From: Treponema sp.
GTDB taxonomy: Bacteria > Spirochaetota > Spirochaetia > Treponematales > Treponemataceae
Direction: 5' to 3'
NCBI GenBank assembly: GCA_017470605.1
Contig: JAFUYH010000035.1
Location: forward strand, 52,102-116,101
DNA: 64,000 nucleotides
The notes beneath the pieces were generated by a model. The model ran no database searches. It was not told the origin of the DNA and saw only the letters and a list, made by a program, of their open reading frames with translations. Within the stretch, counting starts at the first letter, position 1, and the number at the start of each line of letters is the position of its first letter. The position numbers and the translations under genes were made by a program. Positions 43,936 to 53,163 of the stretch are shown in pieces.

Positions 43936-44739
43936 TTACTGAATAACTGTAATATCTTTTCCGAACCACTTTGTAGATATAGCAGTTACAGTACCATCTT
44001 CTTTCATTTCACGAAGAATATTATATACTTCATCGCGTAATTTTGGTTCTGTCTTTCTAAAACCAATTCCATAAGCCTCATTAGAAAGAGCTTCAGATAT
44101 AACATAGAAAGGCTTCTTTGTCTGTGCAATAGAATAATTTGCAACAACACTATCCATTACAACACCGTCAACACCGCCAATATCCAAATCATTCAAAGCA
44201 GTAATGTTGTCGCGGAACATTACAACTTCTGCAAGACTGGAAGCAAAAGTAGGATTTCCGTCAACAGCTTCCTGAGCGCTGGAACCTCTCTGCAAACCAA
44301 TCTTTTTTCCAGATAAATCAGCAAGGGAATTCAAGCCGCTGTCATTTCTAACAACAACAACCTGAGCATTATTCAAATATGCATCTGTAAAAGAAAGAGC
44401 TGCTTTTCTATCTTCTGTAATAGTAAAACCGTTCCAGATACAGTCAATTTTTCCAGTTTCAAGTTCCATTTCCTTGGCATCCCAGTCTATAGGCTGAGCC
44501 TTAAATGCAACTTCCATTCTGGAAGCAACTTCTTTTGCAAGATCAATATCAAATCCTACAATCTCGTTGTCATCATTGCGGAATCCCAATGGTGGAAATG
44601 AATCATCCAGACCGATGACAAACACTCCCCTTCCTTTAAGTTCAGCAACAGGATCTTCAACCTCTGCCTTCTGTTTTTTACAGCCCAATACAGCAAGCAT
44701 ACTTACAGCCATCAAAACTGCAACAATAATTTTTTTCAT
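43936..44739 (-). CDS. Amino acid binding lipoprotein (SBP family 3)
   Basis: 267 aa from the ATG at 44739, which has GGAAGG 7-8 bases upstream; the apparent earlier start is TTG. The lipobox is LAVLGC (Cys19). Family 3 signatures: FVIGLDDSFPPLGFRNDDNEIVGFDIDLAKEVA and GKIGLQRGSSAQE. Ligand type cannot be told exactly; adjacency to argH suggests arginine, ornithine, citrulline or another polar amino acid. Confidence 0.93.
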   Translation of the reverse strand: MKKIIVAVLMAVSMLAVLGCKKQKAEVEDPVAELKGRGVFVIGLDDSFPPLGFRNDDNEIVGFDIDLAKEVASRMEVAFKAQPIDWDAKEMELETGKIDCIWNGFTITEDRKAALSFTDAYLNNAQVVVVRNDSGLNSLADLSGKKIGLQRGSSAQEAVDGNPTFASSLAEVVMFRDNITALNDLDIGGVDGVVMDSVVANYSIAQTKKPFYVISEALSNEAYGIGFRKTEPKLRDEVYNILREMKEDGTVTAISTKWFGKDITVIQ

Positions 44740-44762
44740 ATTCAACCTTCCTTTATAAATTA

Positions 44763-46256
44763 TTAATTATAATAATTCTCAAATATCAAATCCCAATCAT
44801 CATCATCTGATGCCACATAATCATCTTTACAAGCCTTTACAAAAGCATTTAATGACTCAATCTGCTTCTCTACCATTTCAGGAGCAGGACCGCCTGTTGT
44901 TTTTCTAATTTCAACGCACTTCTCAGGCGGAATTACATCAAAAATATCTTTTTCAAAAAGCGGAGATTCATTTTTATAGAAATCAAAAGCTAAATCTTCC
45001 AGTTTACAATTATTTTCAATAGCTGCACGAACAAGCCTTGCCGATACCCCGTGTGCAGTTCTAAAAGGCATTCCCTTTCTAACAAGATAGTCTGCAATAT
45101 CAGTTGCATTAAGAAATCCACCATAGCACAATTCATTCATGCGCTCAGTATTCCATTTTGCAGTTTTTACCATTTGAGTAAAAATTCTTACACTGGAGAT
45201 TACTGTATCATAAGCATCAAAGAAACTGGATTTATCCTCCTGCATATCCCTATCATAGGATAAAGGCAATCCTTTCATCATGGTAAACAGAGCAACCATA
45301 TCTCCATATACACGACCTGTTTTACCACGAATAATTTCTGCAAAATCAGGATTTTTTTTCTGAGGCATTATAGAACTGCCTGTTGACCATTTTTCACTAA
45401 GTTCTATAAAAGAAAATTCTGTAGTTGACCACAAAACGATTTCTTCACAAGCTCTTGAAAGATGCATCTGCACTAAAGAAAGTGCGGAAGAAGTTTCAAG
45501 ATAGTAATCCCTGTCAGAAACTGAATCAAGAGAGTTTTGAGTCACGGCTGCAAAATCCAGCAAAGAAGCTTCATACTCCCTATCCAAAGGAAGGCCACTT
45601 CCGGCAAGAGCACATGATCCGATAGGAGAAAGATTAATCCTCTTGTATGCATCTGAAAGACGGTCTATATCACGGCAGAACATCCAGGCCCAGGCACAAA
45701 GATGATGAGCCAGAGTAACAGGCTGAGCATGCTGCATATGGGTAAATCCCGGAATAAGAGACTTTTTATGTTCAGAAGCGATTTCAGAAAGAATGCTTAC
45801 AAGCAAAAGCAATTCTTTTTTGAGCAGTTTAATCTGATGCTTGAGATACATTCTTTCATCAAGCGCAATCTGGTCATTACGGCTTCGACCGGTATGAACT
45901 TTTTTTCCTGGCTCACCTATTCTGTCTGTAAGAGTTGCTTCAATAAAAGAATGAATATCTTCTGCAGAAACATCTACCTTAAATGCGTTTCCAGATGAAT
46001 CCTTTCCCTGAAGTAAATCTTTTTTTATGGAAAGAAGACCTTCTACTATTTCATTTTCTTCAATTGCAGAAATTAAGCCAACTTTTGAAAGCATTTTTGC
46101 ATGAGCAATACTTCCTTCAATATCTACCATTGCCATGCGCATGTCATCATATATAGAAGTTTCAAAAGCTACCGCTGCAGCATCAGGTCCTTCCTTAAAA
46201 CGGCCATGCCACAAAGCAGCGTGATTATCTGATGTAATTGTTCCGTGATTTTGCAT
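44763..46256 (-). CDS. argH: Argininosuccinate lyase
   Basis: 497 aa. It splits argininosuccinate into arginine and fumarate. The fumarase/aspartase superfamily loop GSSIMPQKKNPD is present, with HTGRSRNDQIALD and the STGSS...TGGP region. The length is slightly above the usual 460. argG is not nearby. A -10 TATAAT (46263-46268) lies six bases before the ATG without a ribosome site, so the mRNA may be leaderless. The amino acid importer follows 23 bases after it in the same direction. Confidence 0.96.
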   Translation of the reverse strand: MQNHGTITSDNHAALWHGRFKEGPDAAAVAFETSIYDDMRMAMVDIEGSIAHAKMLSKVGLISAIEENEIVEGLLSIKKDLLQGKDSSGNAFKVDVSAEDIHSFIEATLTDRIGEPGKKVHTGRSRNDQIALDERMYLKHQIKLLKKELLLLVSILSEIASEHKKSLIPGFTHMQHAQPVTLAHHLCAWAWMFCRDIDRLSDAYKRINLSPIGSCALAGSGLPLDREYEASLLDFAAVTQNSLDSVSDRDYYLETSSALSLVQMHLSRACEEIVLWSTTEFSFIELSEKWSTGSSIMPQKKNPDFAEIIRGKTGRVYGDMVALFTMMKGLPLSYDRDMQEDKSSFFDAYDTVISSVRIFTQMVKTAKWNTERMNELCYGGFLNATDIADYLVRKGMPFRTAHGVSARLVRAAIENNCKLEDLAFDFYKNESPLFEKDIFDVIPPEKCVEIRKTTGGPAPEMVEKQIESLNAFVKACKDDYVASDDDDWDLIFENYYN

Positions 46257-46269
46257 AGAACCATTATAT

Positions 46270-46305
46270 AAAAAAAAAGGCTGTCGGTAAATATCCGACA
46301 GCCTT
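46270..46305 (-). terminator. Intrinsic terminator of the SBP gene upstream of argH
   Basis: AAGGCTGTCGG (46277-46287) pairs with CCGACAGCCTT (46295-46305) over a 7-base loop. On the minus strand the stem runs into a row of Ts (A-run 46270-46278). It ends transcription from the SBP gene and sits immediately before the argH promoter and start. Confidence 0.9.
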
Positions 46306-46340
46306 ATAATCTAAGAGTCAGCTAAGACTAAGCTACAATC

Positions 46341-47741
46341 TTACTTGTTGCAGTCATCGATAAGTGACTGCCAAGAGTTCTTGCAAGCTTCATAAGCTTC
46401 CTGTGGAGTCTGCCATCCACCGCAAATACCCCAAATCATATCTCCCTGGTTAAGACCAGAAATGAGAGTATCAAAGCGTGGGTTTGGAGTATCCATCATG
46501 AGCTGGAGAGTTTCATCTACAGCACGTGAATCGCGGAATCCAGCATAGTATCCGTCTTTCCAAGAATCTGGAGCATCATATCCAGGAACATCATCTGTAT
46601 AGAAGTCAACAATCTTCATAATCTTGTTAGCTCTATCATCGTCATAAACACTTGGGAGAACCCACATGTTTGTGTCATGAATTGTGTGGTATTTTCCGTC
46701 TCCAGAAGGTCCGAGTGGGAAGCAAACAAATCCCCAGTCGTCTTTCATAGCAGAGAAACGTCCGTTTGGCTGAGCATTGTATTCCTGGTCAGCAAGGAAT
46801 GCTGTTTCACCGTTGATGAATGCTGTATAGAAGTAATCCCAAGAAGCACCTTCACCCTGAGGGAGCTGATATGTAGCAAACATTCTTGCAATCCAGTTCC
46901 AAGCTTCCATAGCTTTTTCTGAACCAGCATTGTTGAAGTAGTTACCATTAGCATCACGACCGATGATAGAAGCTCCGTTTGAGTCAAGAGCAGCATAAGT
47001 AAATTCTGTATTGAAAGAAGACATAGCATACTGATCAACAACACCGTCGTTATCAGTATCTTTTGTCAATTTCTTACACATTTCTTCAAATGTTTCCCAA
47101 GTCCATTTTCCTTCTTTCTGGAGGTCATATGGATAATCTGGATCATATCCATTTTCCTGAAGGATTCTCTTGTTGAAGAACATACCGTTCTTTGGTTCTG
47201 GCTTACCATAAGAGAAACAGTAGAATGAATTGCCCTTCTTAAGTTTAGCAATAGCACCCTGATCCCACTTTGGCTTTGTCCAGTCGATATTCTTGATTTT
47301 TGAAAGATCATAGAAAAGTCCAGCTTTTACACCAGAGTTTGCAGAACGACCATCAATGATGAATACGTAGTTCTCGTCTCCACCTGTTACACAGAAGTTA
47401 GAAACGAACTTTGGATGTTCACCCCATCCAGCACAGTCAGACTGAACTGCCTTGAAATTGTATGTTTCACCAAGCCAGTTTCTGAAAGCCATGGTATCTT
47501 CTTCCTGTTTTGAACCTGGTTCTCTGTCAGGATTTGACCACCAGTCACCAATTATAACTTCCATTCCACCAAAGTCATAGAGCTTCTTTGTTTTAGGATC
47601 TTTTTCCTTTGTTACTTCTGCGTAAGCTCCATCACCCTTTCCTGCTCCAGCACTAGCTGATCCACTTTTCTTGCTACATCCAACTACTGTAAGAGACAAT
47701 ACAGCAGCAAGAGTAAGCACACTGCCTGCAATTTTTTTCAT
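46341..47741 (-). CDS. Sugar-binding lipoprotein (SBP family 1) of the 46-59 kb locus
   Basis: 466 aa. Signal peptide with lipobox TVVGC (Cys22). SBP family 1 features: YDFGGMEVIIGDWWSNPDREPGSK near the mature N-terminus, KWTWETFEEMCKKLTKDTDNDGVVDQYAM with a calcium-like DxDNDG loop, and FINGETAFLADQEY. It is a normal-size periplasmic carbohydrate-binding protein. It has its own promoter and lies just after the terminator of the eight-gene operon, whose last two genes encode permeases. It could therefore be produced in excess over the permeases. Confidence 0.9.
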   Translation of the reverse strand: MKKIAGSVLTLAAVLSLTVVGCSKKSGSASAGAGKGDGAYAEVTKEKDPKTKKLYDFGGMEVIIGDWWSNPDREPGSKQEEDTMAFRNWLGETYNFKAVQSDCAGWGEHPKFVSNFCVTGGDENYVFIIDGRSANSGVKAGLFYDLSKIKNIDWTKPKWDQGAIAKLKKGNSFYCFSYGKPEPKNGMFFNKRILQENGYDPDYPYDLQKEGKWTWETFEEMCKKLTKDTDNDGVVDQYAMSSFNTEFTYAALDSNGASIIGRDANGNYFNNAGSEKAMEAWNWIARMFATYQLPQGEGASWDYFYTAFINGETAFLADQEYNAQPNGRFSAMKDDWGFVCFPLGPSGDGKYHTIHDTNMWVLPSVYDDDRANKIMKIVDFYTDDVPGYDAPDSWKDGYYAGFRDSRAVDETLQLMMDTPNPRFDTLISGLNQGDMIWGICGGWQTPQEAYEACKNSWQSLIDDCNK

Positions 47742-47795
47742 AAAAATTACTCCTTTTATTTTTTTATAACGCTATTCCTAGCAAACTGCATATAT

Positions 47796-47823
47796 ATTAT
47801 ACCACCATATTTCATGATTACAA
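47796..47823 (-). promoter_or_regulatory. Promoter of the SBP lipoprotein gene
   Basis: On the minus strand TTGTAA (47818-47823), a 16-base spacer and a perfect TATAAT (47796-47801). The leader is about 48 bases and ends in AAAGGAG before the ATG at 47741. Confidence 0.75.
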
Positions 47824-47844
47824 ACTTTTTTTTACAATTTTTTA

Positions 47845-47882
47845 TAAAAAAAAGAGAATATCTTATAAAAGATATTCTCTTT
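47845..47882 (-). terminator. Intrinsic terminator of the eight-gene transporter operon
   Basis: A 14-bp perfect stem, AAAGAGAATATCTT (47851-47864) with its mirror at 47869-47882 and a 4-base loop, followed on the minus strand by TTTTTTTT (A-run at 47846-47853). It separates the last permease gene from the SBP gene. Confidence 0.9.
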
Positions 47883-47932
47883 TTCGTTTGTTATTTTCCT
47901 TTTTCTAAGGTTATATTACTTAAAAATTAACC

Positions 47933-48922
47933 TTACATCTTTACACCGGTACTTGCAAGACTTTCAACAAAGAGTCTCTGGGCAAATATATACAAAAGAA
48001 TAAGTGGAAGAATAACAAGTAATACACCTGTAGAAAGAATTGCCTGAGCATATCCCTGTGGCGGAACCGTTGAAGCACCGTTTATAATAGTAAGGTATGC
48101 ACCAAATCGGTCTACAATACTTGATACTCTAATTGAAAGTAACTGAATCTTTCCCAAGAACAAACTTGAATAGAAACTGTCTGTCCACTGCCATACAAAA
48201 GAGAAGAGAAAACATGAAGTAATAATTGGTTTTGCTCCCGGAATCATGATTCTAAAGAATGTCATAAATGGACCACAGCCGTCTACATAAGCAGCCTCTT
48301 CAAGTTCAAACGGGAAGCCAAGGTAAAACTGACGAATCATAAAGATATACAATCCGTTTTTAAGCCCCATACATCCAAGACACATCATTAAATAAGGAAT
48401 CATTGAACCTCGCAGGTTCAGCTGTTTTCCAAAGAAATTAAAGTATCGGAAATGAAGGAAGAGAGATGTAGAAATTGTCTGAGGAGGAATTACAATAATA
48501 AGGATTACACAGAAGAACCAGAATCTCTTAAGAGGAAACTGGAAACGTGAAAAACCATATCCTACCAGACAGCACATAAAAACTTCAATTACAGAAACAA
48601 GTACAGAAACCCATATTGTATTTATAAGAGAAGTTTTATAATCCAGAAGGTTCATTGCAATACGCCAGTTGTTTACAGAAAAGTGCTTTGGTACAACAAT
48701 GATTGTAGTATCGTACAAATCCTGTTCAGCCATAAAACTGAATGAAATTTTATTCAGAATAGGCTGAATAATCATAAAACACATTCCAAACAGCAAAATT
48801 GCGCGGAAAATAGAAACTGTATATTTCTTTACAGTTTCATTGAGCAGCATTCCGCCGGAAGCTTCGTTACGCTCCCAGAAAGAACGTTTTTCAACAACAG
48901 GTTTTACATCTTTATTAGTCAT
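47933..48922 (-). CDS. Sugar ABC permease, MalG-like (second permease pair)
   Basis: 329 aa with six membrane segments and the EAA loop EEAAYVDGCGPFMTFFRIMIPGAKP. The N-terminal 35 residues are cytoplasmic and polar. It starts 8 bases inside the preceding permease gene (coupled). It forms, with 48915-49826, the second of two permease pairs in this locus. Confidence 0.93.
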   Translation of the reverse strand: MTNKDVKPVVEKRSFWERNEASGGMLLNETVKKYTVSIFRAILLFGMCFMIIQPILNKISFSFMAEQDLYDTTIIVVPKHFSVNNWRIAMNLLDYKTSLINTIWVSVLVSVIEVFMCCLVGYGFSRFQFPLKRFWFFCVILIIVIPPQTISTSLFLHFRYFNFFGKQLNLRGSMIPYLMMCLGCMGLKNGLYIFMIRQFYLGFPFELEEAAYVDGCGPFMTFFRIMIPGAKPIITSCFLFSFVWQWTDSFYSSLFLGKIQLLSIRVSSIVDRFGAYLTIINGASTVPPQGYAQAILSTGVLLVILPLILLYIFAQRLFVESLASTGVKM

Positions 48923-49826
48923 AATTATACACCACCTTTGAAATAATCAATGAGCTAAGACCTATCAAAGCCATACAAACAAGGAAGTAAATCCATGCCA
49001 TTGCAGAACTAAAGCCATAATTAAGCTGTATAACCATCTGGTCATTAATTTTTGCCATAACCTTGTTATCAGTCTTCATAAAGAAGTCAACAATTGTATA
49101 AACCCAGCAAACAAGCATTAATGGACTTACCATTGGAACGGTAATCTTCCAGAGGCTTTCCCAAGAAGTACAACCTTCCATCTGGGCTGCTTCATACATA
49201 CTTGGTGAAATATTCTGAAGACCAGAAAGGAAGATAATAATCTGAATACCGGAAGCCATGGCTACATCATAGATAGAGTCAATAATTTCAAACAAAATCT
49301 TGAAAAGTTTATCCATCTTACCTACCCCACCAACGTTCGTAACAAGAATCTGTTCCAGAACTTCGGTTATGGAGTTTGTATTACCAGCCTCTTCAATGGT
49401 TGCCTTAAGCTGCTGCATCAAGGTATTGTTGTATTCCAGTCCAACAAGAACACCAGAAGAAAGAATAACAGCAAGGAAGAAGATAGAACGAGCCAGGGTT
49501 CTTCCCTTAAACTTCTGATTCAAAAGAAGTGCAACAAAGAAGCTGAATACGATAGTTGCCAGAGAGCGGTAAATCATCGTAGTAACAGATTCGGTAAGAA
49601 GTCTGTTAAACTCAGGGTCAATAAGAAGAGCCCTTTTATAGTTTGCCAGATGATTTAAGTTCATTGTAAATCCCTGGTTAGAAATAACTACCTCACAGAA
49701 ACTCATCTTTAATGATTGAGCCAAAGGCTTAATCATAAAGAAGATGAATCCCAGAATAAAAGGCAGGATAAATATATAGCCATACAAGGCCCTGCGGCTT
49801 GTTAAACCGACTGTTCTTTTTTTCAT
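48915..49826 (-). CDS. Sugar ABC permease, MalF-like (second permease pair)
   Basis: 303 aa, six membrane segments, EAA loop YEAAQMEGCTSWESLWKITVPMVSP. An extra periplasmic loop (about residues 120-175, NNTLMQQLKATIEEAGNTNSITEVLEQ) is longer than in ordinary CUT1 permeases. It follows the DUF5696 gene by 10 bases. Confidence 0.92.
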   Translation of the reverse strand: MKKRTVGLTSRRALYGYIFILPFILGFIFFMIKPLAQSLKMSFCEVVISNQGFTMNLNHLANYKRALLIDPEFNRLLTESVTTMIYRSLATIVFSFFVALLLNQKFKGRTLARSIFFLAVILSSGVLVGLEYNNTLMQQLKATIEEAGNTNSITEVLEQILVTNVGGVGKMDKLFKILFEIIDSIYDVAMASGIQIIIFLSGLQNISPSMYEAAQMEGCTSWESLWKITVPMVSPLMLVCWVYTIVDFFMKTDNKVMAKINDQMVIQLNYGFSSAMAWIYFLVCMALIGLSSLIISKVVYNYD

Positions 49827-49836
49827 CTTTTACCTC

Positions 49837-52470
49837 CTAGCGCACAACCTTGTAGGCTCTTGAAGGAATCACAACACCGTCATCAGTTGTGAAGTCCACA
49901 TAACCAAAGTTTACGAGCACCTTGTATCCATTGTCAAATACAGTTTCTGAAACATTTTCATTCAGATGCCTATAATCTGAAATTACACTGTTTTTAACTT
50001 TTCCAATTTCTTTATTATATGATTCATAGAGTGAAGCAAGATTGTCTTTCCATCCGTCAAAATTAGCAGAATAATATTCTGTATAATTTGATTCCTGCAG
50101 TTTCTGTTCAGGAGCGCCCATAAATACAAAATAAAGACCTGCACCACTTTCTGCAGACTCAAGAATAAGCTGGTCTGTTTCATAACTTAAGTTGATAGGA
50201 AGACCTGCATATCTTTTATATCCATGCAAAGCAATCTGATAGAAAGGAATAAGTTCATCCAGAATAGCATAACTGTTTCCATGAAGAGTCATATTTGTAA
50301 TGAAATCAGAAGACTTAATGGCATATGCATTGCCACCATTAATCATAATGGAAGTTCCGTTTTCTTTTATCTGATTCATTTTTTCAACATGCTGCCCCTT
50401 AACTTCGGCACGAGATACACGTCTGTCATCATTAAAATCAGAAGAAAGAAGATAACCATTATCTCTGAATGAAATATTCAAGCCATATTTTTTTGCATTC
50501 TTAATAAGAACATCTGTATTATGGCTTATAACTTTTGGACTCAAAAGATAATATGAATCCAATGTCTTCATCTTGCCGTACCAAATTGGAGAATACTCGT
50601 TAAGTTCTGCAAGCTCATCACTGGCAAACTTTGCAGCATCACGATAATTAATAAAGCCGTCAAAGAGAGTTGACCGATAAGAAGTCTGGACAGATGCATC
50701 AATATAAAGATTTGCAGATGTATCAGCAGTATTTTTAAGCATTTTATTAAAAGCAGATTTTCCGCCCAAAGTTTTAATCAATTTGAAATGCTTAAGAATC
50801 TTCTGTTTTATACCATGGTTGATTATACCAGAAAGCTTAATATTTGCATTCTTGATTCCCATCTCATCAATATCATTGATAATTCTTTCAGACTCAGAAT
50901 ATGTAGTAAGAGCATAAGGAAGATTCTTTGGAATTCCTGCAACCTGCTGAACTTTGTCAATTGCCCCAACAATTTCTGCCGCAAAAGGAATTTCTGAATC
51001 AGAAAGTTTCTTTTCACCAGCAAAAAGGTAATTACGGTATTCTTTAGCCATATCTACATAAGAACCAGAATCAACAAATGTATAAATCTGATGGATTTTC
51101 TCATTCTGAGGAAGTCCTTTTTCATAAGAATACTGAGCGCTGGTATTACGGGTAGTAACTTCAAATTGCTCACGATGAAGCATTTTATAGTCAGCCCTTA
51201 CATAGTTATAACTGGCAAGTTTACCGGCAATTTCAGCTGTAATGCCTGCATACTCTGCAGAATCCTCTATAATAGCGATGAAACTGCTGTCTCCATAAGA
51301 AACTCCAAACACAGGGAAAGAGTTACGTGTTTCTGTAATAAGAGCCTTGCGGTCTGTTGCGTAATCCCATCCATAAACATCAGCATAATAACCATTCTGT
51401 TTTGTTTTACCGTTATTAAAGTTTATGATTGCTCCACTTCCTTCAGGAACAAACATAAATCCAGTATCGGAAGTTCCTGCTGCAGCAAAATATGGAAGAA
51501 CAGAAACCTGAACAATAGGATACTTTGACTTATATGAAATTTCAGAGAATGGAATATCAACTATAAAGTTTTTTCCATCCAATTTGTAAACAACAGAAAG
51601 ATTGAATGCAGGAACTTCTTTTACATTGCTTTCCTTATACATCTCTTTATGACGCAAGTAATCATCATAAGTATAACCAAGACCTTCAAAGATTGTTTCC
51701 ATCTGCTCTTTCAAATATGTTTGAATATTTTCAAAAACAAGATAGAGTTTTTCATCCTTCAGCTTTGGATATTTAGCAAGAAGACCTTCAACATCATCTG
51801 TTGGTTTCATTTTGTTTATATCATACTCATGATATGCACGATCCATTGCCCTTTTTTCACTGCTTGAAAGTTTTTCCTTATATGCATTTAATTCTTCTTC
51901 ATAAATAGCAAGCGGGAAAATGTATTCACGATCCATCTGACCAATTGTATAGTCAACACGAAGTTCGTTTCCATTTTTTGTTACATTATAAAACGCTCTT
52001 TTTACAGAATTTGAATAAACATCATAAATATCATCAGAACCATTTATTGTAGAATACTTGATAAGGAAAGGAGAACGCATATTGTTCTTTTCTTTACCAA
52101 GAGCAATAGGGTCACTGTCTATATCCTGAGGATTTGAATACCAGACATGACCTGTATTTTTCTGCAGAATTGAAAACTGAGTTGTAGCTGGATCAAGTTC
52201 AAGCTTTAAATAGTTATTTTCAAGAACATAACTTTCAGGCTGCTTGTCTGCATCATAACTGTAATACTCAAAATCCAATTCATGCTGCTTTTCTACATTT
52301 ACAAGGCGAATCGCAATGTAAGTTATAAACCCAGCAATTATAAGAAAAATTCCCAAACCAATATAATTTTTAAGAGTCGGTTTATGAAATTCAAATTTTT
52401 TTGTTTTCATCGGCTTTGGACGACCGATATATCCTTCCGGATACTTTGATTTTTTTGCATTTTTTGCCAT
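49837..52470 (-). CDS. DUF5696-type membrane-anchored protein, possibly a glycoside-hydrolase-like enzyme
   Basis: 877 aa. A polar N-terminus with PKPMKTKKFEFHKPTLKN is followed by one membrane helix (about 35-54, IGLGIFLIIAGFITYIAI); the rest is extracytoplasmic. Residues about 80-480 are beta-rich. They begin LENNYLKLELDPATTQFSI and look like the mutarotase-type beta-sandwich in front of GH31/GH36/GH97-like barrels. Residues about 500-760 alternate strands and helices as in a TIM barrel (ITYSESERI-like start, YGLNISFRDNGYLLSSDF, TSIMINGGNAYA). A beta-rich C-domain follows. I associate it with DUF5696, seen in similar importer loci of Paenibacillus and Clostridia. The enzymatic role is inference. 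Confidence 0.65.
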   Translation of the reverse strand: MAKNAKKSKYPEGYIGRPKPMKTKKFEFHKPTLKNYIGLGIFLIIAGFITYIAIRLVNVEKQHELDFEYYSYDADKQPESYVLENNYLKLELDPATTQFSILQKNTGHVWYSNPQDIDSDPIALGKEKNNMRSPFLIKYSTINGSDDIYDVYSNSVKRAFYNVTKNGNELRVDYTIGQMDREYIFPLAIYEEELNAYKEKLSSSEKRAMDRAYHEYDINKMKPTDDVEGLLAKYPKLKDEKLYLVFENIQTYLKEQMETIFEGLGYTYDDYLRHKEMYKESNVKEVPAFNLSVVYKLDGKNFIVDIPFSEISYKSKYPIVQVSVLPYFAAAGTSDTGFMFVPEGSGAIINFNNGKTKQNGYYADVYGWDYATDRKALITETRNSFPVFGVSYGDSSFIAIIEDSAEYAGITAEIAGKLASYNYVRADYKMLHREQFEVTTRNTSAQYSYEKGLPQNEKIHQIYTFVDSGSYVDMAKEYRNYLFAGEKKLSDSEIPFAAEIVGAIDKVQQVAGIPKNLPYALTTYSESERIINDIDEMGIKNANIKLSGIINHGIKQKILKHFKLIKTLGGKSAFNKMLKNTADTSANLYIDASVQTSYRSTLFDGFINYRDAAKFASDELAELNEYSPIWYGKMKTLDSYYLLSPKVISHNTDVLIKNAKKYGLNISFRDNGYLLSSDFNDDRRVSRAEVKGQHVEKMNQIKENGTSIMINGGNAYAIKSSDFITNMTLHGNSYAILDELIPFYQIALHGYKRYAGLPINLSYETDQLILESAESGAGLYFVFMGAPEQKLQESNYTEYYSANFDGWKDNLASLYESYNKEIGKVKNSVISDYRHLNENVSETVFDNGYKVLVNFGYVDFTTDDGVVIPSRAYKVVR

Positions 52471-52485
52471 CTAAATATCCTCCCG

Positions 52486-53163
52486 TCAATTCAATCTGAA
52501 CATAATTTCTCGTGCGAGAGAAACAAAATATGCTACACCCTGTGAAATCATACTAAAGAAAAGAAGAAGGATAAAAATAAATACCAACATTCCAAAAATA
52601 GTAATGATTGTAAACAGCAGAGTCTTCGCAAAACTATATTGATGAATCATCATCATCGCCATAAATATCAGCATTGCACACCATAACAATGAAATATCAT
52701 TGAAAACAGTATAGAAAGTGCCTTCATCAACAGTAACAAAATTACTGATAATGATTAATGGGAACTGAATGAGTACATAAGGAGTAAGAGCATATGCCGT
52801 TCCCATATATACATCACCTAAATGACCTTTTCCATCAAAAAGTGTAGTACAAGCCCAGTTACAGATACAGAAAATAGCCAGAGGAACAAGAATACTTGCA
52901 AGTTCCATAAGGATATTTACCTTTTCCCAGTTTTTTTCATTAAAAAGGAAACTTGTAAAATGGAGCTTCCAAAGATGAATAAAAAGAGTAAGGATTACAA
53001 GCACGTTCGCAGCGGCATAAGAACCTCTCTTTGCATGAATCAAATCCCAATAGCCGTCTGCCGGATGAAAGATAACATACAATGAGTAACGCAAAGTGCT
53101 CAAGAATCTTTTATAAGTTTCTTTATTTTTTAGTTTTTCTAATTTTGTTACTATATAACTCAT
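52486..53163 (-). CDS. Yip1-family multi-pass membrane protein
   Basis: 225 aa, five or more membrane helices (e.g. GSYAAANVLVILTLFIHLW, LVPLAIFCICNWACTTLFDG, YALTPYVLIQFPLIII, LLWCAMLIFMAMMM). The pattern fits the Yip1 domain, including the GxxxxGDVYMGTAYALTPY segment (residues 110-135). Its start overlaps the NHL gene stop by 4 bases. The function is unknown; in this locus it could organise or stabilise the transport complex. Confidence 0.7.
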   Translation of the reverse strand: MSYIVTKLEKLKNKETYKRFLSTLRYSLYVIFHPADGYWDLIHAKRGSYAAANVLVILTLFIHLWKLHFTSFLFNEKNWEKVNILMELASILVPLAIFCICNWACTTLFDGKGHLGDVYMGTAYALTPYVLIQFPLIIISNFVTVDEGTFYTVFNDISLLWCAMLIFMAMMMIHQYSFAKTLLFTIITIFGMLVFIFILLLFFSMISQGVAYFVSLAREIMFRLN

